Positions 57,451 through 64,000 of a DNA stretch of 64,000 nt are shown piece after piece. The position numbers and the translations under genes are program-made. Source of the DNA: Mycobacterium paraense (lineage in GTDB: Bacteria > Actinomycetota > Actinomycetes > Mycobacteriales > Mycobacteriaceae); the NCBI RefSeq assembly GCF_002101815.1, contig NZ_LQPM01000020.1, positions 1 to 64,000 of the forward strand. The letters run 5' to 3'. The stretch's first letter is position 1. Every line of letters starts with the position of its first letter. The notes under the pieces are model-generated. The model saw only the letters and a program-made list of their open reading frames with translations, had not been told where the DNA came from and made no database searches.

Positions 57451-58752
57451 TCACTTGCCTTGTTGCTCCTTGAGACGCTGCGCGGCCTGGACGCGTCCCT
57501 CGTTGATCTCCGCCATGGCTTCGGGGATCTCGCTGGCGGTGAACTTGTCGCGCCCGGTGGGCAGCCCGCCGAAGGCGTACGTCTCGTCGAACAGCGGTGC
57601 GGTCGACTTCGGCCGGCGCGCCTCGACCTTCTCGATGACCGGCGCCAGCCGCTTGGCCTTGTCGGCGACCGCCTTGGCGTCGCGCTCGATGAACTCCGGC
57701 AGCACCTCTTTGCCCATCAGCTCGATGGATTCCATCGTGCCCTCGTGGCTGCGCGGATTGAGCAGCAGGATGATCTCGTCGACGCCGCTCTCCTCGTAGC
57801 CGCGCAGGAATTCGCGGACGGTGGCGGGAGATCCGATCGCGCCCCGCCCGGGGCCGTAGGCCAGCGTCGGGTCCTTCTCGACCTCCTCGAGGTAGCGCTT
57901 CCACACGCCGGTCCGCCCGGGGGTGTGCACGCCGGTCATGTAGTAGTGCATGATCCCGAACGAGAAGAAGCCGCCGCCCTGCCCGAGCAGCTGCAACGCC
58001 CGCTCGTCGGTCTTGGCGACCATCATGGACAGGTCGCCGCCGATGGCCAGGATGTTCGGGTTGATCGCCGGCGTGACCGGCGCACCGTTCTCCTCGAACT
58101 CCTTGTAGTAGCCGTTCACCCGCTCGGTCAGCGGTCCCGGCCCGGTGTAGGCGAAACTCAAGGCGCCGATCGCCTTTTGGGCGGCCATCTGCACGCTGGC
58201 CGGCCGCGTGCAGGCGACCCAGACCGGCGGGTGCGGCTTCTGCAGCGGCTTGGGAATCACGTTGCGCGCCGGCATCTGGATGTGCTCGCCTTTGAAGCCG
58301 GCGAACGGCTCCTCGATCATGCAGCGGATCGAGACCTCGAGGGCCTCCTCCCACTGCGCGCGCTTGTCGGCGGGATCGATGTTGAACCCGCCGAGTTCAC
58401 CGACGGAGGAGGACTCGCCGGTGCCGAACTCGACCCGCCCGTTGGAAAGCAGGTCGAGGGTGGCGATGCGCTCCGCCACCCGGGCCGGGTGGTTGACGGC
58501 GGGCGGCAGGTGCATGATGCCGAACCCCAGCCGGATGTTCTTGGTCCGCTGGCTTGCCGCTGCCAGGAATATCTCCGGCGCGGTGGAATGGCAGTACTCC
58601 TCCAGGAAGTGATGCTCGGTGAGCCAGACGGTGGAGAACCCGGCCTTGTCGGCGGCCTCCACCTCGTCCAGGCAGTCCTGCAGCAGGACGTGTTCGTCGT
58701 CCGGTGCCCAGGGCCGCGGCAGGGCGAATTCGTAGAACAATGAAATTTTCAT
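57451..58752 (-). CDS. Luciferase-like (LLM class) flavin monooxygenase
   Basis: A 433-residue protein of the bacterial luciferase superfamily. The start MKISLFYEFALPRPW, TEHHFLEEYCHSTAPE near 45 and RVEFGTGESSSVGE near 106 are typical of LuxA-type FMNH2-dependent monooxygenases. The C-terminal part is longer than in F420-type enzymes such as that at 11513. It could insert oxygen in a ring substrate (hydroxylase or Baeyer-Villiger type). It is 19 bp after the KstD-like gene. Confidence 0.88.
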   Translation of the reverse strand: MKISLFYEFALPRPWAPDDEHVLLQDCLDEVEAADKAGFSTVWLTEHHFLEEYCHSTAPEIFLAAASQRTKNIRLGFGIMHLPPAVNHPARVAERIATLDLLSNGRVEFGTGESSSVGELGGFNIDPADKRAQWEEALEVSIRCMIEEPFAGFKGEHIQMPARNVIPKPLQKPHPPVWVACTRPASVQMAAQKAIGALSFAYTGPGPLTERVNGYYKEFEENGAPVTPAINPNILAIGGDLSMMVAKTDERALQLLGQGGGFFSFGIMHYYMTGVHTPGRTGVWKRYLEEVEKDPTLAYGPGRGAIGSPATVREFLRGYEESGVDEIILLLNPRSHEGTMESIELMGKEVLPEFIERDAKAVADKAKRLAPVIEKVEARRPKSTAPLFDETYAFGGLPTGRDKFTASEIPEAMAEINEGRVQAAQRLKEQQGK

Positions 58753-58771
58753 TTGCTACCTCCTATGAGAA

Positions 58772-60505
58772 CTACAGGGTCTGCTTTGCGGCATGGGCTG
58801 CAACGTGTTTCGCTGCGACGAAGCCGAAGGTCATGGCGGGGCCGATGGTCGCCCCGGCGCCGGCATAGCTGCGGCCCATGACCGGTGCCGCGGTGTTGCC
58901 CACCGCGTACAGTCCCCGGACCACCGTGTCGTCGTCGCGCAACACCCGGGCGTACTCGTCGGTGCGCAGGCCACCCGAGGTGCCCAGATCGCCCAGGACG
59001 ATGCGAAACGCGTAGTACGGCGGGCCGCCCAGCGGGTGCAGGTTGGGATTCGGCAAGGTCGGGTCGCCGTAGTAGTTGTCGTACACGCTGTCCCCGCGGT
59101 TGAAGTCGTCGTCGTGGCCCTTGCGTGCGAGTTCGTTGAAGCGACGGGCGGTTTCGGCAAGCTGGTTCGCCGGAACGCCGATCTCGGCCGCCATCTCCTC
59201 CCACGTCGCCGCCGCCTTCACGACGCCCGATTCCAGCCAGGCCCGCGGGACCTTCCGCCCGGTCGGCACCGGCGCCCCCGGGATCTTCGGTATCGGCAGG
59301 TGGCCGCCGACGACGTAGCGGTTCCACGACCGGTGATCGGTGATGAGCCAGCACGGGATGTGGGTGATGCCCGTTTTCTGGCCGTCAATCATGGCGTGGC
59401 CGAAGTCCATGTAGGGCGCCGCCTCGTTGATGAAGCGCCTGCCCTCGCCGTTGACGATGAACTGCGCCGGCATCATTCGTTCGTTGAGCATGAACTGCAT
59501 CCGGCCGTCGGGCCACTGGATCGCCGGGAACCACCACGCCTCGTCCAGCAACTCCGTTGCCGCCCCCACCTTTTGGCCCGCGCGGATGCCGTCGCCCATC
59601 GCGGCCGGATTGCCGAAGCTCCAGTCCTGGTCGACCACGGGAAGCTGCTCTTTGCGCCACGCGAGGTCGTGGTCGAAGCCCCCCGACGCCAGGATGACCC
59701 CGAGGCGCGCGCCGACGCGTAGGGTCCTGCCGTCCCTCTCCACCGCCGCGCCGGTCACCGAGCCGTCGGCGTCGGTGAGCAACTCCACCATCGGCGCTTC
59801 CAGCCACAACGGGATGCCGCGTTCTCGCATGGCCAGCCGCAGCCGGGCCGCCAGTGACTGTCCGATCGCCGCCATCCGCTCGCCGAACACCCTGGCCCGG
59901 ACCATCCGCGAAATCAGCTTCAGCAGGACGCCCTTGCCGGCCCACGACTGCCTGATCCGGTAGAATGTGCGCAATTCCTTGGGCCCCAGCCAGATTCCCT
60001 TCGGAGCCAGCGCCAGGGGCTTGAGCAACTTCTGCTCGTCGACGCCCAGCTTTCGCAGGTCGATGGGCGGCACGTTGATGGTGCTGCCCAATTCCGAGCC
60101 ACCGGGCAGCTCGGGGTAGTAGTCGGCGTAGCCGGGCTTCCAGACGAACTCGAACCAGCCCGAGAGGTTTTCGAGGAATTCCAGCATTTGCGGCGCGGAG
60201 TCCACGTACTGCCGTATCCGCGCCTCGCTGACCAGGCCGTCGGTGATCCTCAGCAGGTATTTGACGACCTCTTCGGGTGACGGGTTATAGCCCTCCCGGC
60301 GCTGGGCGGGCGCCCCGGGCACCCAGATGCCGCCACCCGAAAGGGCAGTGGAGCCGCCGAAATGCGGCGACTTCTCCACCACCAGCGCGTCCAGCCCGGC
60401 GGCCTGGGCGGTCAACGCGGCCGTCATGCCGCCGCCGCCGGATCCAACGATGAGTACGTCGACCACATGATCGAAGCCGTCCACCGTCGAAGGGGCGGCG
60501 CTCAT
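58772..60505 (-). CDS. FAD-binding dehydrogenase, 3-ketosteroid-delta1-dehydrogenase-like
   Basis: A 577-residue flavoprotein of the KstD/fumarate reductase family. The dinucleotide-binding motif is [12 protein letters not shown] near 20-31, and the [20 protein letters not shown] element near 512-531 holds the conserved Tyr and Gly of KstD-type enzymes. [17 protein letters not shown] motif ends the protein. It dehydrogenates a cyclic ketone next to the carbonyl. The ATG overlaps the dioxygenase stop (ATGA). The substrate is a cyclic ketone, maybe steroid-like; that is inference. Confidence 0.9.
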   Translation of the reverse strand: MSAAPSTVDGFDHVVDVLIVGSGGGGMTAALTAQAAGLDALVVEKSPHFGGSTALSGGGIWVPGAPAQRREGYNPSPEEVVKYLLRITDGLVSEARIRQYVDSAPQMLEFLENLSGWFEFVWKPGYADYYPELPGGSELGSTINVPPIDLRKLGVDEQKLLKPLALAPKGIWLGPKELRTFYRIRQSWAGKGVLLKLISRMVRARVFGERMAAIGQSLAARLRLAMRERGIPLWLEAPMVELLTDADGSVTGAAVERDGRTLRVGARLGVILASGGFDHDLAWRKEQLPVVDQDWSFGNPAAMGDGIRAGQKVGAATELLDEAWWFPAIQWPDGRMQFMLNERMMPAQFIVNGEGRRFINEAAPYMDFGHAMIDGQKTGITHIPCWLITDHRSWNRYVVGGHLPIPKIPGAPVPTGRKVPRAWLESGVVKAAATWEEMAAEIGVPANQLAETARRFNELARKGHDDDFNRGDSVYDNYYGDPTLPNPNLHPLGGPPYYAFRIVLGDLGTSGGLRTDEYARVLRDDDTVVRGLYAVGNTAAPVMGRSYAGAGATIGPAMTFGFVAAKHVAAHAAKQTL

Positions 60506-61452
60506 TTCGGCAGCGCCGTTCGGATGGCGAAGCCGGCGATCAGTTCGGCGGCCGGTTTGTAGTAGCGCACGGTCGTCTGGTAGGGCCCGGCCGTCGCCAG
60601 GGCCGCGAAAGCCGCCACCCACGTCCGGATTTCGTGCGCGGACGAGCCGCCCTCGTAGGTGACGAACGAGTTCGACCACTGGTCGAGATCGTCGAGGGTT
60701 CCGTCGTCGAGGACTTCGAGCAGCCGGTGGTCCCATGCCGGGTTCAGTGGCTGCAGGTCACTTTGGCCGCCGGCGAAGTCCTTGGCCGCCTCGATCACGG
60801 CCGCCTGCCGGGCCTGCCGCTGCTCGGGGGTCATCGGCCGGCCGTCCACGATCCGCTCCAGCACCGCCGGGGGCGCGCTCGCGAGCGTCGGCACCGGCGG
60901 ACTGTGGGAAAGCCCGCCGGAGCCCAGCACCAGGACGCGCTTGTCCAGGGTGGCCAGGTAGGCGCCGACGGCGGTACCCAGCGCGCGGCAGCGATGCAAC
61001 GGCCCCAGCGGCACCGCGATGGCGTTGACGAAGATCGGGATCACCGGGCGCGCGGACGCGTCGCCGAACAGCTTCTCCAGCGGCTGCACGGTGCCGTGGT
61101 CGACGTCCATTCCGGCCGACACCGCGATGTCCACGCCGGCGTCGAGGATGGCCTTCGCGCAGTCGGCCGCCAGGTCCTCGGGAACGTCGAGCGGACCGGC
61201 GTGGGTGCCGTAATCGCCAACCCCGTTGGCGCGCATCCCGATACAGAACGGCGGCATCACCCTGTAGAAGAACCCGTTGTAATGGTCCGGTGAGAAAATG
61301 ACGACGAGTTCGGGATCGTAGTCTGCGACGAAGTCGCGCGCCTGCGCGATCGCGCCGTCGATGTCGTCAAGCAGGTCCCGCGACGGCCCCGGAAGATTCA
61401 GGAGCGGGCTGTGCGACATACAGCACAGAGCCAGTGTCACTGTGGAGATCAC
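60502..61452 (-). CDS. Extradiol (LigB-type) dioxygenase, MhpB-like
   Basis: A 316-residue class III extradiol dioxygenase, close in length to MhpB (2,3-dihydroxyphenylpropionate 1,2-dioxygenase). The Fe(II) ligands are probably His14 (CMSHSPLL), His57 ([10 protein letters not shown]) and an acidic residue downstream; [11 protein letters not shown] holds a catalytic His. It cleaves a catechol next to the hydroxyls. The GTG start lies inside the 3' end of the hydroxylase gene, an 86-bp overlap. Position between MhpA-like and KstD-like genes supports the role. Confidence 0.9.
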   Translation of the reverse strand: MISTVTLALCCMSHSPLLNLPGPSRDLLDDIDGAIAQARDFVADYDPELVVIFSPDHYNGFFYRVMPPFCIGMRANGVGDYGTHAGPLDVPEDLAADCAKAILDAGVDIAVSAGMDVDHGTVQPLEKLFGDASARPVIPIFVNAIAVPLGPLHRCRALGTAVGAYLATLDKRVLVLGSGGLSHSPPVPTLASAPPAVLERIVDGRPMTPEQRQARQAAVIEAAKDFAGGQSDLQPLNPAWDHRLLEVLDDGTLDDLDQWSNSFVTYEGGSSAHEIRTWVAAFAALATAGPYQTTVRYYKPAAELIAGFAIRTALPK

Positions 61453-63079
61453 CCCCTCCCGGCGTGAGGGTGAGGGTCTCCAGCAGCGACGCGCTCAGCT
61501 CGGGTGCGAGCTGAGCGATGCAGGCGCCCGCGATGCACCGATCGGGCCGCAGGAACAGCACCGATTCCTGATGGGTGTCGAACCAGGATTTGACCGCGCC
61601 GAAGCGATCACCGACCACCACGACGTCCGGGTCGTCGTGGCCGGTCCAATGCAGCTGGGTCAGGGGCCGCAGCGCAATGAACCGCGCGCCCACGGCTTTC
61701 CACTGTGCGAACGCCGTGTCGCCGAGGATCTTGCGTGGGTTGTTGTTCCAGCAGAGCACCGCGAACCAATCCCCCAGCACGTCGTCCAACAGCACGTCCT
61801 GCTGGGTGCGGGTGTCCACCCGGGGCTGGACGAACAGCGTGCCCACCGGCGATTCGGCGCGGCGCGCCGGGCCATGTACAACTGCGCCCTGCTCGTAGCG
61901 GGGCATCGGCTTGAACCGCATCTCCAGCACATACCGCTTGAGGGAGGGCACAATTGACGCCGACCGCACGAGGAGGTCCCGCGCGGTGGCGATCCTGCGG
62001 TCGGTCGGCGAGATCACCCGGCCCACCATCGTGGACAGGTCGATCATCGCCCGCGCGTGCTTGCGCCGCTCGATGTCGTAGGTGTCCAACAACCGGTCGT
62101 CGGCGCGCCCGGTCACCACCGCCGCGAGCTTCCAGCCCAGATTGGCCGCATCGCGGATCCCGCTGTTGTAGCCCTGCCCCTGCCAGACCGGCATCAGGTG
62201 TGCCGCGTCGCCCGCCAACAACAGCCGGCCACTGCGGAACGCGCCGGCGATTCGCGAGTGATGGGTGTAAACGCGCCGGCGGATCACGTCGACCCGGTCG
62301 GGGTACGGCACCATCCGCGCCAGCATCCGCGTCAGAAAGGCCGGATCTTCGGCCTGCTCATCGGTCTCGTCGGCGTGAATCATGAACTCGAACCGGCGAA
62401 TTCCGTGCGCGATCGAGATCGAGGCGTACGGCCGTTCCGGGTCGGCGCCCACCTCGCTGTTCGGGTGGCCCAACGGGTCGTTGGCGATGTCGACGACCAG
62501 CCAGCGGGTCGACGACGTCGTCCCGTCGAAGGACACCCCCATCATCCGGCGGGTCATGCTGCGCCCGCCGTCGCATCCGACGACGTAGCGCGCGCGTACG
62601 GTTTCAGTGTCGCCGTCGGTGCCGCATTCGACGCTCACCGCGTCGTCGGTTTGCACGCACGAGGTCATCGGGCGGTTCCACCGCACCTCGACGTGGTCGA
62701 ATCTGTCCAGGCCGCGCAGCAGTTCGGCGTCGACGAGCGGCTGCACGAAGCCGTTGCGCTTCGGCCAGCCGAAACGCGCGTCGGGCGGGGCCATTTCGGC
62801 CAGCACGCGGCGCTTGCCGTCGACGAAACGCAGGATCTGGTTGGGCACGGTGTGCGGCAGGATCCGGTCGACCAGCCCGATCGATTGGAAGGTGCGCAAC
62901 GCCTCGTCGTCGAGCCCCACCCCGCGGGGATAGTCGATCAGGCTGTCGCGCTCGTCGACGACCAGCGTCCGGACGCCTTGCAGGCCAAGGATGTTGGCCA
63001 GGGTCAGGCCGACCGGCCCGGCGCCGACGACCACTACGTCGACGTCGGTTACCGGTGTCTGCTGCCCCGTGGCGCCCAT
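61367..63079 (-). CDS. FAD-dependent aromatic hydroxylase, MhpA-like
   Basis: A 570-residue flavoprotein hydroxylase like MhpA (3-(3-hydroxyphenyl)propionate hydroxylase). GxGxxG is in [14 protein letters not shown] near 16-29, the DG motif in VGCDGGRSM near 178, and the GD motif in [17 protein letters not shown] near 305. The C-terminal thioredoxin-like domain is present. It would hydroxylate a phenol to a catechol, feeding the dioxygenase. The ATG shares a base with the hydrolase stop (TGATG). Confidence 0.91.
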   Translation of the reverse strand: MGATGQQTPVTDVDVVVVGAGPVGLTLANILGLQGVRTLVVDERDSLIDYPRGVGLDDEALRTFQSIGLVDRILPHTVPNQILRFVDGKRRVLAEMAPPDARFGWPKRNGFVQPLVDAELLRGLDRFDHVEVRWNRPMTSCVQTDDAVSVECGTDGDTETVRARYVVGCDGGRSMTRRMMGVSFDGTTSSTRWLVVDIANDPLGHPNSEVGADPERPYASISIAHGIRRFEFMIHADETDEQAEDPAFLTRMLARMVPYPDRVDVIRRRVYTHHSRIAGAFRSGRLLLAGDAAHLMPVWQGQGYNSGIRDAANLGWKLAAVVTGRADDRLLDTYDIERRKHARAMIDLSTMVGRVISPTDRRIATARDLLVRSASIVPSLKRYVLEMRFKPMPRYEQGAVVHGPARRAESPVGTLFVQPRVDTRTQQDVLLDDVLGDWFAVLCWNNNPRKILGDTAFAQWKAVGARFIALRPLTQLHWTGHDDPDVVVVGDRFGAVKSWFDTHQESVLFLRPDRCIAGACIAQLAPELSASLLETLTLTPGGGDLHSDTGSVLYVAQPAPESSGAVAGPA

Positions 63080-63942
63080 CACCGTCCCAGCAGGAAGTCG
63101 AGGTGCAGGCGGTTGAAGGTCTTGGCGTCCTCGTACTGCGGCCAGTGCCCGCAGCCCGGCATCACCTCGAAGCGGGCATTGGGGATCATCGAGGCGATGC
63201 GGCGGCCCTCGGTCACGTCGGCGGTCGGGTCGTCGCTCGTCCACAGCACCAGCGTCGGGGCGATGATGGCGCCGTACTCGTCCGGCCCCAACAGGTTGCG
63301 CGCGCGAATCTCCGGATCCTGCAACGCCATGATGTCGCGCATGGCCTCCACGAAGCCCGGTTGGCGGTACACGCGTTGGCGGCTGGCGACCAGATCGTCG
63401 TAGTCCTTGGACTTGTCGGCCATCAGCCATTTGATCCGCGCCTGCACCGTCTCCCAGGTCGGGTTCTCGGCGGCGGCCATGGACAGCGTGATGATCCGCT
63501 GCATCACCACCGGATCGGCCTGGGACCCGCCCGCGGTGTTGAGGACCAGCCGGTCGACCACGTCGGGATGGTCGACCGCGGCGCGCGCGGCCACCCAGCC
63601 GCCCAGCGATTCGCCGCTCAGGCAGGCGCGATCGACGCCGATGGTGCGCAGCACGGCCATCAGGTGCTCGACGTAGTGGCGAACCTCCAGCGGGTGTCCC
63701 GGCTTGTCGGTGTAGCCGTGGCCGAGCATGTCGATCGACCAGGTCCAGAAGTGCTCGCCGTGCGCCGCCAGGTTGCGAACGTAGGCCTCGGCGTGGCCGC
63801 CGGATCCGTGCAACAGCATCAGCACGGGCTTGCCCGGATCGCCGGCGCGCAGGTACCGAGTCCGCACTCCGCCCGCCTCGAGGTAGCCCTGCTCAAACGC
63901 AACGCCCTGGAGATCGCTCCATACGCTCTCGAACTCCGCCAC
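63079..63942 (-). CDS. Alpha/beta hydrolase, MhpC-like meta-cleavage product hydrolase
   Basis: A 287-residue hydrolase with HGSGGHAE near 45, nucleophile Ser in GESLGG near 110 and a C-terminal GCGHWPQYE. This fits MhpC/HsaD-type hydrolases of 2-hydroxy-6-oxo-dienoates. The GTG start has GAGAGGA upstream. It is the first gene of the operon that lies inside the window; the promoter may lie beyond 64000, and the last 58 bases show nothing assignable. Confidence 0.9.
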   Translation of the reverse strand: MAEFESVWSDLQGVAFEQGYLEAGGVRTRYLRAGDPGKPVLMLLHGSGGHAEAYVRNLAAHGEHFWTWSIDMLGHGYTDKPGHPLEVRHYVEHLMAVLRTIGVDRACLSGESLGGWVAARAAVDHPDVVDRLVLNTAGGSQADPVVMQRIITLSMAAAENPTWETVQARIKWLMADKSKDYDDLVASRQRVYRQPGFVEAMRDIMALQDPEIRARNLLGPDEYGAIIAPTLVLWTSDDPTADVTEGRRIASMIPNARFEVMPGCGHWPQYEDAKTFNRLHLDFLLGR

Positions 63943-64000
63943 GGTTCCTCTCTGGCCTCCAACGGTGGAAATCTGCTTCTCGATTTCGGCGTATCCGATG

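Noticed and set aside
1-64000. CRISPR array, tRNA, rRNA, insertion sequence or prophage
   Set aside because: No regularly spaced repeats, no transposase or integrase, and no structural RNA sequence was recognised on either strand.

Overview
The window is a high-GC actinobacterial chromosome segment, almost certainly from a Mycobacterium. The indicators are many acyl-CoA dehydrogenases (FadE type), cytochrome P450s with small 3Fe-4S type ferredoxins, two luciferase-like/F420-type oxidoreductases, a mycofactocin-coupled SDR, a close MmcO-like multicopper oxidase, frequent GTG/TTG starts and ATGA/GTGA gene overlaps. No rRNA, tRNA, CRISPR array, transposase or phage gene was seen. It reads as a dense catabolic/accessory region of 67 protein genes, nearly all in short operons for breakdown of hydrophobic, cyclic or aromatic carbon compounds as CoA esters.

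Layout. 0-4.4 kb: a heteromeric FadE pair (-), a nitroreductase (-), then a carboxymuconolactone-decarboxylase-like protein and a 3-hydroxyisobutyrate-dehydrogenase-like enzyme (+). 4.6-11.5 kb: two amidohydrolases (one with degenerate metal ligands), a Rieske ferredoxin, an alpha/beta hydrolase, a NuoF-like flavoprotein with a 3Fe-4S ferredoxin, and another FadE. 11.5-14.2 kb (-): LLM oxidoreductase, an unknown protein and an epimerase. 14.3-18.5 kb (+): a DUF35-thiolase fusion, a hydrolase and two tandem beta-hydroxyacid dehydrogenases. 18.6-23.1 kb: two P450/ferredoxin modules, a DUF1330 protein, an unknown protein and a TetR regulator with a perfect operator-like palindrome. 23.1-28.5 kb (-): a complete beta-oxidation set (FadE, SDR, crotonase, thiolase) and an amidohydrolase. 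28.9-34.9 kb (+): a Rieske oxygenase operon with an unusual amidohydrolase and a FadE pair. 34.9-40.5 kb: FadE, TetR, P450, mycofactocin SDR, a second SDR and a small membrane protein. 40.5-50.5 kb (-): a nine-gene unit SDR-TetR-ferredoxin-P450-amidohydrolase-M24-M24-crotonase-double CoA-transferase. 50.7-54.8 kb (+): two SDR-fold proteins, an NMT1/THI5-like protein and the copper oxidase. 54.8-63.9 kb (-): an eight-gene meta-cleavage operon (MhpC-, MhpA- and MhpB-like enzymes, KstD-like flavoprotein, luciferase-like enzyme, SDR, cyclase, second hydrolase).

The most notable signal is regulatory. A perfect 15-bp dyad, GAGAAT-N3-ATTCTC, occurs at four promoter positions (2360, 28834, 36162, 37014), with weaker versions at 4467, 14258 and 21835. 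One perfect copy lies directly upstream of the TetR gene at 36232. I infer a local regulon that ties together FadE pairs, a Rieske oxygenase, P450s, amidohydrolases and SDRs. A second, independent operator pair (TTAAGTCAAGC-N2-TTGATTTAA) flanks the TetR/SDR pair that heads the nine-gene unit. A recurring protein theme is pairing of an intact enzyme with a paralogue whose catalytic or metal residues are lost (amidohydrolases, M24 proteins, FadE pairs, the two halves of the CoA-transferase).
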